From Microvirga calopogonii (GTDB lineage: Bacteria; Pseudomonadota; Alphaproteobacteria; Rhizobiales; Beijerinckiaceae): DNA of 64,000 nucleotides. Where the stretch lies: positions 62,001 to 126,000 of the forward strand of contig NZ_QDGA01000007.1 of assembly GCF_003347665.1 (NCBI RefSeq), given 5' to 3'. The notes beneath the pieces were generated by a model. That model did not search any database. It worked only from the letters and a program-made list of their open reading frames with translations, and was not told the DNA's origin. Both the position numbers and the translations under genes were made by a program. Shown here one piece after another: positions 11,068-19,384 of the stretch; the stretch's first letter is position 1, and the number at the start of each line of letters is the position of its first letter.

Positions 11068-12648
11068 TCAGCTCTTCGGCTTGATCTCGTAGGCCAGGGT
11101 TTCCTGGTCGACGCGAGCCGGGATCGTGAGCATGCCCTTCTTAGCGGCCCAGACCGTCTGGATCTGAACAGTCGGGATCAGCGCACGGTCATTCATGGAG
11201 ACCTCCGTCACCTTCTCGAAGAGAGCGCGACGCTTCGGATCGTCCATGGTGCGGGCACCTTCCTGGAGCAGCTTGTCCACTTCCGGATTGGAGTAGCCCT
11301 GCTTGTTGAAGGCGCCGAGGCCGATCGACGGATCCGCCGTATGCACGAGCGATCCGTAGGTATAGCTCGCTTCGCCGGTCAGCGTGCCCCAACCGCTCAT
11401 CCAAAGCGAGAACTCGCCCTTCTGCTGAGCCGGGAAGAACACCGTGCCGTTGAGCGCGTTGGCGTTCACCTTCAGGCCGGCGCGGGCCCACATCTGCGAG
11501 AGCGCTTCGCACACCGCGCCATCGCCCGGCAGGCGGTTGTTGGTGCAGTGGAAGTCAATCTCGAAGCCTTTCGGGTAGCCGGCATCGGCGAGCAGTTGCT
11601 TCGCCTTGGCCAGATCGTAGGGCTTCTCGGGCAGGTTCTTGTTGCCGCCGAAGAAGTTGGACGGCATCAGCTGGTTGGCCGGGCGCCCCAGACCTTCGAG
11701 CACGACCCGAACGAGAGTCTTGCGGTCGATGGAGAGATCCAGGGCTTCGCGCACCTTCGGGTCGCGCAGCGGGTTCGCGTCGATTTCCTTTCCGTCGACC
11801 TTCACCTTCTTCGGAAGGGTCTCCTTCACGTTCGGCGTGATGTTCAGGAAGTACACAGAGTCGGCCACGAACGTGTCGACCGACTTGTCCTTCTGCATCG
11901 CCGCGTAGTCGGTGGCCGGCACGTAGTTGACGAGATCGACCTGGCCGGACTTCAGCGCCGCCATGCGGGCCGGATCACTCGGAATTTCCTTGCGGATCAC
12001 CTTCTGCCACGGCTGCTTTCCGCCCCAGTAATCGTCGTTGCGCTCGAGGACGAGATCACCCTTCGGTTCCCAGGACACGAACTTGTAGGGGCCGGTGCCG
12101 ATGGCGGCCTTTCCGGAGTTGAACTGCTCGTTGCGAGCCTCCATGCCGACATTCTTCGATACGACGAAGAGACGGATGAAATCGTTCGGCAGGGTCGGCG
12201 CAGGCGCCTTGGTCTTCACGTGCAGGGTGTACTTGTCGGCGACCTTCGTCTCCGCGACCTGCTTCGTGTAGATGGTCATGCTCATGGGGCCGGTGACGAC
12301 CGGAATACGATCGATCGAGAACTTCACGTCCTCTGCGGTCAGCTCCGATCCGTCGTGGAATTTCACGCCTTCCCGGATCTTGAACTCCCAGGTCGTGTCA
12401 TCGATCGGCTTCCAGGACGTAGCGAGACCGGGCTTCAGTCCCAGATTCTCATCCGACATCACGAGCGTATCGAAGATGTGGCGCAGGGCTTCCGCCTGAC
12501 TGCCGAGCGTCGACCAATGCGGATCGATCGAGTCGGGTCCGGCGCGCAATCCCATGGTCAGCGTTTGCGCTGAAACGGACCCGCAGAGAACCGTGCCGAG
12601 AACGAGAGCCGCAACGAGCGATCCACCAAGTTTGAAGTTTTGTTTCAC
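11068..12648 (-). CDS. Peptide ABC transporter substrate-binding protein, family 5
   Basis: A 526-residue periplasmic binding protein with a Sec signal peptide (charged MKQNFK, hydrophobic core, cut after VSA-Q near residue 28). The mature part has the SBP_bac_5 pattern: LRAGPDSIDPHWST near the N-terminus, the KFHDGSELTAEDVKFSIDR signature around residues 95-115, and GTGPYKFVSWEPKGD near 190. It captures peptides or similar ligands for the DppBCDF complex encoded downstream. It is the first gene of the minus-strand operon and is divergent from a GntR regulator across a 96-base gap. Family 5 proteins also bind glutathione, nickel chelates and opines, so the ligand is open. Confidence 0.9.
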   Translation of the reverse strand: MKQNFKLGGSLVAALVLGTVLCGSVSAQTLTMGLRAGPDSIDPHWSTLGSQAEALRHIFDTLVMSDENLGLKPGLATSWKPIDDTTWEFKIREGVKFHDGSELTAEDVKFSIDRIPVVTGPMSMTIYTKQVAETKVADKYTLHVKTKAPAPTLPNDFIRLFVVSKNVGMEARNEQFNSGKAAIGTGPYKFVSWEPKGDLVLERNDDYWGGKQPWQKVIRKEIPSDPARMAALKSGQVDLVNYVPATDYAAMQKDKSVDTFVADSVYFLNITPNVKETLPKKVKVDGKEIDANPLRDPKVREALDLSIDRKTLVRVVLEGLGRPANQLMPSNFFGGNKNLPEKPYDLAKAKQLLADAGYPKGFEIDFHCTNNRLPGDGAVCEALSQMWARAGLKVNANALNGTVFFPAQQKGEFSLWMSGWGTLTGEASYTYGSLVHTADPSIGLGAFNKQGYSNPEVDKLLQEGARTMDDPKRRALFEKVTEVSMNDRALIPTVQIQTVWAAKKGMLTIPARVDQETLAYEIKPKS

Positions 12649-12691
12649 TTCACTTCCCCTCTTGCTAAGACCCTGGCTTTTCGTCCAAGGT

Positions 12692-12709
12692 GTTCTTATC
12701 GATTAGAAC
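12692..12709. promoter_or_regulatory. 18 bp near-perfect palindrome, candidate GntR operator
   Basis: GTTCTTATC followed directly by GATTAGAAC matches its own complement in eight of nine pairs. It lies in the middle of the 96-base gap between the binding-protein gene (minus) and the gntR gene (plus), where a divergent autoregulator would bind. A second, looser inverted repeat (CTTTTCGT at 12677-12684 with ACGAAAAG at 12726-12733) encloses it. Operator function is inferred from position and symmetry. Confidence 0.5.
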
Positions 12710-12744
12710 GGTAGGTCACTCGGTTACGAAAAGTCAACAGCGCC

Positions 12745-13821
12745 GTGCCCAAACCTGAACCAACATCTGACGCTTATGAAGGCATCCGTTATAAAGAAAC
12801 GGAACAGACGCCAGATGAGCGCATTCTTGCCAATCTCGCGGCAGCGCTCGACCGTTCTCTCCCGGTCCCGCTCGGTATCCAACTGCGCGGCCTGATCGAG
12901 TTCGGCATTGCACTGGGTGAATTACCCACGGGCCAACGTCTGCCTTCGGTGCGCGAACTGGCCGAACGAGCGGGTATCGCGCACATGACGGTCGCAACGG
13001 TTTATCGCGAACTGCGCGAAGCCGGTCTCATCGAGGCGAAGCCCGGGGCCGGCACCTATGTGGGCGACGGACACAGCAGCGACGGCCTGCGCTCTTCCGC
13101 GATCCGTAAGATCCAGAACCGAATCGAAGCGCTTTTCAATGAGGCCGAGCAATTCGGGCTAGCGCCCTCCGTGGTTTCTTCGCTGGTGAACGCCCGCGCT
13201 GCGCGAGGCCCGACGCCGTCGCGCCCGCTGCGGCTCGTCATGGTGGGCAACTTCGTCGAGACGACACGGCAATATGCCAATAGGATTCAGGAATATCTCG
13301 GCACGGGCGACACCATCACCGTTACGACAGTCGATGCGCTGCATGCGGGCGAGACCTTTCCCCTGCCCTGCGACGTCTGCGTTACGCTCGCTCATCGGCG
13401 CGGCGAGGTCGAGCATCTCGTCCCCACCGGCATTCCCGTCGTTGGTCTCAGCTTCATCCCGGCGGAAGAGACGCGGACACAGCTCGCCATGATCGACCCC
13501 ATGGCCCGCATTGGCATCGTGTCGATCTTCCCCGAGTTCACCGCCCTGATGAAGCCCGGCGTGCTCCGCTTTGCACCCCATGTCTCCGATGTGGATGTGC
13601 GCCTGATCACGGCACCCGATCTGGAATCCTTTCTGTCCCGGGTCGACGTGGCGATCTACGCCAGCGGTGCCGAAGCAACCGTCAAAAAGATGCTGCCGAA
13701 GAATAGTCAGGCCATGGAGTTCCGCTACGTGCCGGACCCCCATGCGATCCGGGCCACCCTGCTCCCCGTTTTAGAGCGACTGCGCTCGTCCATCGTTACG
13801 CAAGAGGAAGATCCTTCATGA
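12745..13821 (+). CDS. GntR family regulator with unusual ligand-binding domain
   Basis: A 358-residue transcription factor with a GTG start at 12745. Residues about 40-105 are a GntR winged helix: LRGLIEFGIALGELPTGQRL, then RELAERAGIAHMTVATVYREL as the recognition helix, then GAGTYVG as the wing. After a linker the C-terminal half (about 150-350) has alternating strands and helices (RLVMVGNFVETT, DVCVTLAHRRGEVEHLV, VDVAIYASGAEATV). This looks more like a periplasmic-binding-protein or LacI-type sensor than the FCD, UTRA or aminotransferase domains usual for GntR. It overlaps the following hydrolase gene by four bases and is divergent from the peptide importer, so it likely controls both arms of the locus. 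Confidence 0.85.
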   Translation: MPKPEPTSDAYEGIRYKETEQTPDERILANLAAALDRSLPVPLGIQLRGLIEFGIALGELPTGQRLPSVRELAERAGIAHMTVATVYRELREAGLIEAKPGAGTYVGDGHSSDGLRSSAIRKIQNRIEALFNEAEQFGLAPSVVSSLVNARAARGPTPSRPLRLVMVGNFVETTRQYANRIQEYLGTGDTITVTTVDALHAGETFPLPCDVCVTLAHRRGEVEHLVPTGIPVVGLSFIPAEETRTQLAMIDPMARIGIVSIFPEFTALMKPGVLRFAPHVSDVDVRLITAPDLESFLSRVDVAIYASGAEATVKKMLPKNSQAMEFRYVPDPHAIRATLLPVLERLRSSIVTQEEDPS

Positions 13822-14516
13822 AAATCAGTGAGATGAACTGGCTTCAGGTGGAAGAATACCTGAAGACGGATGATCGCGCCGTTATTCCGCTCGGCTGCAC
13901 GGAGCAGCACGCCTATTTGAGCCTATCCGTCGACAGCATTCTCGCCGAGCGCGTGGCGTCCGAAGCTGCCGCCCCGACGGGCGTGCCGGTCTTCCCCGTG
14001 CAGGCCTATGGGATCACGCCCTATTTCATGGCCTATCCAGGCACGATTTCGCTGAAAGCAGATACCTATCTGAGCATCATCACCGACATTCTGGAGTCCT
14101 TGAAGCGCACGGGCTTCCGCCGGATTCTCTTCGTCAACGGCCATGGCGGCAACACGCCCGGCCAGACAGCCGCCATCGAATGGATGGGCGCGAACCCCGA
14201 TTGCCGCGTGAAGTTCCACAATTGGTGGAATGCTCCGCGCACCTTCGAGAAGGTGAAGCAGATCGACCCGGTCGCCTCCCACGCCTCCTGGATGGAGAAC
14301 TTCCCCTGGACCCGACTGCCCGGCATCGAGCAGCCGTCCCACCAGAAGCCGATGGTCGATCTGGAGCGCATGCGCACCTTCGGCCCGGAAGGCGTCCGTG
14401 AAATCCTCCAGGACGGCAATTTCGGTGGCTACTTTCAGCGGTCGGACGAAGACATGAACGCAATCTGGGCTGTCGCCATCGAAGAGACCCGCACGCTGAT
14501 CGAGAACTGGTCATGA
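13818..14516 (+). CDS. Creatininase-family metal-dependent amide hydrolase
   Basis: A 232-residue cytoplasmic enzyme of the creatininase family, which hydrolyses cyclic or linear amides (creatinine, Fapy-type pyrimidines, the mycofactocin peptide). Likely metal ligands are E29 and H31 (in GCTEQH), D39 (in SVDS) and H109 (in NGHGGN). The first metal loop is one residue shorter than the usual EQHGPHxPxxxD pattern and lacks its second histidine, so it belongs to a divergent subgroup and creatinine itself is not assured. ATGA overlaps join it to the gntR gene before it and the reductase after it. Confidence 0.85.
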   Translation: MKISEMNWLQVEEYLKTDDRAVIPLGCTEQHAYLSLSVDSILAERVASEAAAPTGVPVFPVQAYGITPYFMAYPGTISLKADTYLSIITDILESLKRTGFRRILFVNGHGGNTPGQTAAIEWMGANPDCRVKFHNWWNAPRTFEKVKQIDPVASHASWMENFPWTRLPGIEQPSHQKPMVDLERMRTFGPEGVREILQDGNFGGYFQRSDEDMNAIWAVAIEETRTLIENWS

Positions 14517-15529
14517 ACGAGAACACCATTCTGATCTGGGGTGCCGGCGCCATCGGCGGAACGCTCGGCGCCTACCTCGCGCGTGCCGGCGAGGACGTTC
14601 TGCTCGTCGATATCGTCGAGCCTCACGTGGACGCCATGAACCGGGACGGCCTCTTCATCGAAGGGCCCGTCGAGACCTTTCGGCAATCCGTGAAAGCCGT
14701 TCTTCCCAGCCAAGTCGAAGGACAGTTCAAGCGCATCATCCTGGCCGTCAAGGCACATCATACCCGCGATGCCGTGCGGGCCCTGAAGCCGCACCTTGCC
14801 GAGAACGGCACGGTACTTTCGGCGCAAAACGGCCTGAACGAGATTGTCATCGCCGACGAAATCGGCGCGGAGCGCACCATCGGCTGTTTCGTCAATTTCG
14901 GAGCGGACTGGCTTGAGCCTGGCCGCATTCTCTTCGGCAACCGCGCCGCGGTGGCAGTCGGCGGGCTCGATGGGCAAGTGACGGATGCGGTGCGCGATTA
15001 CCATCGCCTGCTGTCGATCTTCGAGCCGAAGGCGGTGCTCACGGACAACATCTGGGGCTATCTGTGGGGGAAGCTCGGCTATGGCTCGCTGCTTTTCGCC
15101 ACGGCTTTGACTAATGCCTCGATGTCGGAAAACCTCGCCTCCGAGCGTCACTTCCCGGTCTACCACCACCTCGGCCAGGAGGTCATGGCGGTCGCGAAGG
15201 CACGCGGGGTGAAGCCGTTGGGCTTCAACGGGTTCGATCCCGACGCCTTCATGCCGGGAGCAGATGAAGCAGCCGCGCGACGCTCCGTCGCCGACATGGC
15301 CGAGTTCAACCGCCATACGGCAAAGACCCATTCCGGTATCTGGCGCGACCTCGCGGTGCGCAAGCGCAAGACCGAAGTCGATGCCCAGATCGCGATCATC
15401 GCGACCCTCGGGAAGGAGGCCGGCATTCCCACGCCTGCCATCGGCAGGCTGGTCGAGCTCATCCACGACATCGAGGATGGCCGGCGCGAACAATCCTGGT
15501 CCACACTCGACGAGATGCTGACGCCATGA
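14513..15529 (+). CDS. 2-dehydropantoate 2-reductase family protein (PanE/ApbA-like)
   Basis: A 338-residue NADP-dependent oxidoreductase. The N-terminal Rossmann domain begins IWGAGAIGGTLGAYLARAG (GxGxxG), followed by the conserved VKAHHTRDAV segment carrying the catalytic lysine. SAQNGLNE is the typical N-G motif, and the C-terminal helical domain carries LWGKLGYGSLLF. Classical members reduce ketopantoate to pantoate for coenzyme A. Here the gene sits in a catabolic-looking operon (four-base overlaps on both sides), so a related 2-keto acid or 2-hydroxy acid is more likely than vitamin synthesis. Length is slightly above the usual 300. Confidence 0.85.
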   Translation: MNENTILIWGAGAIGGTLGAYLARAGEDVLLVDIVEPHVDAMNRDGLFIEGPVETFRQSVKAVLPSQVEGQFKRIILAVKAHHTRDAVRALKPHLAENGTVLSAQNGLNEIVIADEIGAERTIGCFVNFGADWLEPGRILFGNRAAVAVGGLDGQVTDAVRDYHRLLSIFEPKAVLTDNIWGYLWGKLGYGSLLFATALTNASMSENLASERHFPVYHHLGQEVMAVAKARGVKPLGFNGFDPDAFMPGADEAAARRSVADMAEFNRHTAKTHSGIWRDLAVRKRKTEVDAQIAIIATLGKEAGIPTPAIGRLVELIHDIEDGRREQSWSTLDEMLTP

Positions 15530-16281
15530 ATCTGGATTTTACCGATCGACGGGTTGCAGTGACCGGTGCCGCCCAGGGGATTGGGCGAAGCATCGTCCAG
15601 TGCCTCGCGGCCGAGGGTGCCCATGTCTGGGCTCTCGACATGGACGAGGCCGGGCTGCGCGTTGCCGCGGAAGCCGGAGCCAAAGCGACCCGCACGCTCG
15701 ATCTTGCCGATCGCGCTGCAGTCGTTCGTGTCTTCGACGAAATGGCGGAAGACCTCGGCGGCATCGACATTCTCGTCAACTGCGCCGGCGGCGTTCGCGG
15801 ACAGGTGGCGAAGCCGATCGAAGACGTCAGCGAGCAAGACTGGCTCGTCCTCTTCGAAGCCAACGTGCACGGCGCGTTCTGGTGCTCCCAGGCTGTGGCC
15901 CCGCATATGAAGCGACAGAAGTTCGGCCGCATCGTCAATATCTCGTCCGGCGCCGGCCTGCGCCCGAGCCTGACCGGCATCCAGGCCTACACGGCCTCTA
16001 AGCACGCGCTTGTCGGGTTGACGAAGCAACTCAGTTTCGAACTCGGCCCCTATGGCATCACCGTCAACAGCGTAGCTCCCGGCTTCGTGCTGTCGAACCC
16101 GGCAACGCAGCGCCAATGGGAAAGCTACGGCCCCGAAGGGCAGGCTCGCCTGGTGGAGAGCATCCATACACGACGCCTGGGATACCCGCAGGACATCGCC
16201 AATGCGGTCATGTTCCTGGTCTCGGATGCAGCGTCGTGGATATCGGGACAGATCATCTCGGCCGATGGCGGCCGCTCCTGA
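15526..16281 (+). CDS. SDR family oxidoreductase
   Basis: A 251-residue classical short-chain dehydrogenase/reductase. It has the cofactor motif TGAAQGIG near residue 12, an acidic residue at the end of strand 2 (ALDMDEAG) that favours NAD, the NCAGG motif, catalytic serine in VNISSGAG and the YTASK active site. The C-terminus carries the usual ISGQIISADGG. It overlaps the ketopantoate-reductase-like gene by four bases. It probably oxidises a hydroxy intermediate made in the same pathway; the substrate is not predictable. Confidence 0.9.
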   Translation: MNLDFTDRRVAVTGAAQGIGRSIVQCLAAEGAHVWALDMDEAGLRVAAEAGAKATRTLDLADRAAVVRVFDEMAEDLGGIDILVNCAGGVRGQVAKPIEDVSEQDWLVLFEANVHGAFWCSQAVAPHMKRQKFGRIVNISSGAGLRPSLTGIQAYTASKHALVGLTKQLSFELGPYGITVNSVAPGFVLSNPATQRQWESYGPEGQARLVESIHTRRLGYPQDIANAVMFLVSDAASWISGQIISADGGRS

Positions 16282-16330
16282 GACTGAACCACGCGGACAG
16301 ATTTTGAACGAAGAAATTTAAGGAAGAACG

Positions 16331-17227
16331 ATGGACGATATCAGCAGCCAACCCTGGCGTTGGGACGAGCGGACATGGCGCGGCAAGGTGGACCATGTGC
16401 GCGCCGGCCGCTCCATGAAGCCCGCCAAGTGGAAGAACGGTGCTCGCTGCGCCGTCGCATTTTCTTTCGATTCGGACCATGAGACGAACGAGCTGCGCGA
16501 TGGCGGCAAGTCCATCGGCCGCATGTCTCAGGGGCAATACGGCAATCGCCAGGGTGTGCCGCGCATTCTCAATGCGCTTGCGAAGTACGACGCCAAGGCG
16601 ACCTTCTTCGTCCCGGCCGTCGCGGCTCTCCTCTACGAGGACGAGCAGCGCCGTGTCGTCGCGGAAGGCCACGAAATCGGCATTCACGGCTGGATTCACG
16701 AACTCAACAGCCAGCTGCCTTACGAGATCGAGCGTGACCTGATGTTCCGCGCGGCGGATACCCTGGAACGGATCACCGGCGTGCGGCCCGTGGGCCTGCG
16801 GACGCCGTCCTGGGATTTCAGCCCCACCACGCTGCGCATCGAGCGGGAGCTCGGCCTCCTCTACGATTCGTCGCTCATGGCCGACGACGATCCTTACGAG
16901 CTGGTGGAACAGGGAGAGCCCACGGGCATCGTGGAACTGCCTGTGGAATGGATCCGCGACGATGCTGTGTATTTCAACATGCACCGTTTCAATGGACTGC
17001 GTCCGCACACGCCGCCAACCGCCGTCTACGACATCTTCTTCCGTGAGTTCGAGCGGGCGTACGAGGAAGGCGGCCTCTTTCTGCTCACCATGCATCCGCA
17101 TGTGACCGGCTATCGTTCACGTATCTGGATCCTCGAAAAGCTCCTTGAGGAGATTACCCGCCGCTCGGATGTGTGGATCGCCACGCATGCGGAGATCGCT
17201 GCCTTCGTAAAAGCGGAATGCGCCTGA
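16331..17227 (+). CDS. Polysaccharide deacetylase family protein, PuuE-like
   Basis: A 298-residue NodB-fold metal hydrolase. Motif 1 is FSFDSDHETN (metal and base Asp) around residue 45, motif 2 GHEIGIHGWIHE near 115, then GLRTPSWDFS (motif 3) and the C-terminal LLTMHPHVTG. This pattern matches the intracellular PuuE-like group, which opens cyclic ureides (allantoinase) or removes acyl groups from small molecules, more than secreted chitin deacetylases; no signal peptide is present. It starts 49 bases after the SDR with a good AAGGAAG site and touches the next gene as TGATG. It is the second enzyme of the operon whose family cleaves cyclic amides. Confidence 0.85.
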   Translation: MDDISSQPWRWDERTWRGKVDHVRAGRSMKPAKWKNGARCAVAFSFDSDHETNELRDGGKSIGRMSQGQYGNRQGVPRILNALAKYDAKATFFVPAVAALLYEDEQRRVVAEGHEIGIHGWIHELNSQLPYEIERDLMFRAADTLERITGVRPVGLRTPSWDFSPTTLRIERELGLLYDSSLMADDDPYELVEQGEPTGIVELPVEWIRDDAVYFNMHRFNGLRPHTPPTAVYDIFFREFERAYEEGGLFLLTMHPHVTGYRSRIWILEKLLEEITRRSDVWIATHAEIAAFVKAECA

Positions 17228-18279
17228 TGAGCCGCCCTGCCCGCGCCCGGGACTTCGGCTTCGTCTGCGGCAACCTGCCGGCTGGCGCGCTCAACAGCAT
17301 TTCCGATGTCCCGGGTGTGCGTGTCGGGCATCGGACGCTGATCGACGGCGACATCCGAACCGGTGTGACTGCAATCGTGCCGCATGCCGACAACCTCTAT
17401 CGGAGGAAGCCGGTTGCGGCCGTTCATGTCCTGAACGGTTTCGGCAAGAGCGCGGGCCTCGTGCAGGTGGAGGAGTTGGGTACGCTCGAGACGCCCATCC
17501 TCCTCACCAACACTCTTTCGGTCGGCACATGCTGCACCGCCCTCGTACGCCATGCCATCGCGCAGAACCCGGATATCGGCCGGGAGACCGCCACGGTGAA
17601 CCCGGTCGTATTCGAGTGCAATGACGGCTACCTGAACGACATTCAGGCTCTGGCGGTCACGGAAGCGGACGCCTACGCGGCTTTGGAGAGCGCTTCATCA
17701 CGATTCGATGTCGGCTCCGTAGGAGCCGGCTGCGGGATGAGCACCTTCGGGTTCAAGGGTGGAATCGGTACCTCATCCCGCCGTCTGGACCTCGACGACG
17801 GGAGCTATCACCTCGGTGTTCTCGTGCTGTCGAACTTCGGACGCCCCGGAGACCTTCGTCTGCCAGATGGCAGGATCGTTTCGCCTTCAGGCGCCCTCGA
17901 CAGGACAGTGACGGAGAAGGGCTCGATCATCATCATTGCCGCCACTGATATTCCGCTGAGCGATCGGCAGATCAAGCGCATCATCCGCCGCTCCGGCGTC
18001 GGGTTGGCGCGCCTGGGATCCTTCTGGGGGCATGGCAGTGGGGACATCGCGCTCGGCTTCACCACCGCCAACGTCCTGTCTCACGACGAGAAGGCGGCTC
18101 TTGTCGGTCTCCAGGTTCTCAACGAGAATCGCATCGATCTCCTCTTCGAGGCCATGGCCGATGCAACGCAGGAGGCCGTACTCGACGCGCTCATCGCCGC
18201 AGGTTCCATGACCGGTCGCTCGGGCCATCATCGTCCGGGCCTGTTTGACACTCTGAAATCCCTCTCACCTGAAGCGTGA
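17227..18279 (+). CDS. P1 family self-cleaving aminopeptidase (DmpA/BapA-like)
   Basis: A 350-residue member of the DmpA family (peptidase family S58; L-aminopeptidase/D-esterase/beta-aminopeptidase). It begins with SRPARARDFGFVCG and the ISDVPGVRVGH motif. It has the GSVGAGCGMSTFGFKGGIGTSSR block typical of the alpha chain in shorter pieces, and the cleavage site is EKG/SIIII, where Ser233 would become the N-terminal nucleophile of the beta chain. Known relatives release N-terminal D-amino acids or beta-amino acids, which ordinary peptidases leave. The ATG at 17227 overlaps the previous stop by one base; an in-frame ATG at 17218 is possible. It overlaps the next gene by four bases if that starts at its GTG. 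Confidence 0.9.
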   Translation: MSRPARARDFGFVCGNLPAGALNSISDVPGVRVGHRTLIDGDIRTGVTAIVPHADNLYRRKPVAAVHVLNGFGKSAGLVQVEELGTLETPILLTNTLSVGTCCTALVRHAIAQNPDIGRETATVNPVVFECNDGYLNDIQALAVTEADAYAALESASSRFDVGSVGAGCGMSTFGFKGGIGTSSRRLDLDDGSYHLGVLVLSNFGRPGDLRLPDGRIVSPSGALDRTVTEKGSIIIIAATDIPLSDRQIKRIIRRSGVGLARLGSFWGHGSGDIALGFTTANVLSHDEKAALVGLQVLNENRIDLLFEAMADATQEAVLDALIAAGSMTGRSGHHRPGLFDTLKSLSPEA

Positions 18280-19259
18280 ACACCATGACCGGCAGCACAA
18301 CCTCCGATAACGATTTCGCCCTCGCGATCCATGGCGGGGCAGGCACGATCCTTCGCAGCAAGATGACGCCCGAGCGGGAAGCCGCCTACCATGCGGGCCT
18401 GCGCCGGGCCTTGGACGCCGGTCGCACCGTCTTGGCCGATGGCGGCGCTGCGCTCGATGCCGTATCGGCCGCGGTTATGGCGCTCGAGGACGAGCCTCTT
18501 TTCAACGCCGGGCGCGGCGCGGTCTATACCTCGGCCGGCAAGCAGGAGATGGACGCTGCCGTCATGGACGGCCGTGACCGCTCGGCCGGCGCGGTCGCCG
18601 GCATCTGCGGCCCGCGCAACCCGGTTCTGGCCGCCCGCGCCGTGATGGAACATTCCGGCCACGTGCTTCTCATCGGCGAAAGCGCCCTGGAATTCTGCCG
18701 CAAGCAGGGCCTTGCCTTTGAGGAAGATTCCTATTTCTACACCGAACAGCGCTGGAATGCGCTGCAAGAGACGCTCGCCATGCGCAAGAGCGGCGCCGAC
18801 GACCAGGACGAGTCGCGCAAGCACGGCACGGTCGGTGCAGTCGCCCGCGACCGCCACGGGGATCTCGCTGCAGCGACCTCCACCGGAGGAATGACCGCGA
18901 AGGCTCCGGGACGCGTCGGTGACAGCCCCGTGATCGGCGCCGGAACCTGGGCGGACAACGAGACCTGCGCCATTTCGGCAACGGGCCACGGCGAGATCTT
19001 CATCCGCTATGCGGCGGCTCATGAGATTGCCTCACGCATGCGCTATGCGGGCCAGTCCCTGGAAGAAGCGTCGCGCGCCGTGGTGATCGACATGCTCGCA
19101 CCGGCCGGAGGGTCCGGCGGAATCGTCGCGGTCGACCATGCGGGCAACGTCTCTCTGCCCTTCAACTGCTCGGGCATGTATCGCGGCATGGTCAAGGGCG
19201 ACGGAAGGTTGCTCACGGCGATCTACGACGAGCCTCTCGTCGACTTCGGACGAATCTGA
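18276..19259 (+). CDS. Isoaspartyl peptidase/L-asparaginase (Ntn hydrolase)
   Basis: A 327-residue plant-type asparaginase precursor. It opens with FALAIHGGAGTI, has FNAGRGAVYT and the self-cleavage site HGTVGAVA, with Thr185 (counted from the GTG) as nucleophile, followed by AAATSTGGMTAK, the substrate-binding stretch. The enzyme splits beta-aspartyl dipeptides and asparagine. Start choice: GTG at 18276 gives a four-base overlap like others in this operon; the ATG at 18285 is equally possible and only shortens it by three codons. It is the last gene of the plus-strand operon. Two Ntn-type amide hydrolases side by side suggest a substrate with non-standard peptide bonds. Confidence 0.92.
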   Translation: MNTMTGSTTSDNDFALAIHGGAGTILRSKMTPEREAAYHAGLRRALDAGRTVLADGGAALDAVSAAVMALEDEPLFNAGRGAVYTSAGKQEMDAAVMDGRDRSAGAVAGICGPRNPVLAARAVMEHSGHVLLIGESALEFCRKQGLAFEEDSYFYTEQRWNALQETLAMRKSGADDQDESRKHGTVGAVARDRHGDLAAATSTGGMTAKAPGRVGDSPVIGAGTWADNETCAISATGHGEIFIRYAAAHEIASRMRYAGQSLEEASRAVVIDMLAPAGGSGGIVAVDHAGNVSLPFNCSGMYRGMVKGDGRLLTAIYDEPLVDFGRI

Positions 19260-19384
19260 CAGTGACGAAAACCCCGACGCGGCGGGAACGGCGCGATGGC
19301 GCCCGTTTCCCTGGGGCTATTCCCCTGCCTTGGGAAGCGCCTATATCCCACCCGTCGCGAACCTGCCGCTAAGAGGAATGTCCC

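Noticed and set aside
15160..16167. Minus-strand frame opposite the PanE-like and SDR genes
   Set aside because: Both plus-strand genes have complete family motifs across the same bases; the minus frame is a GC-rich shadow.
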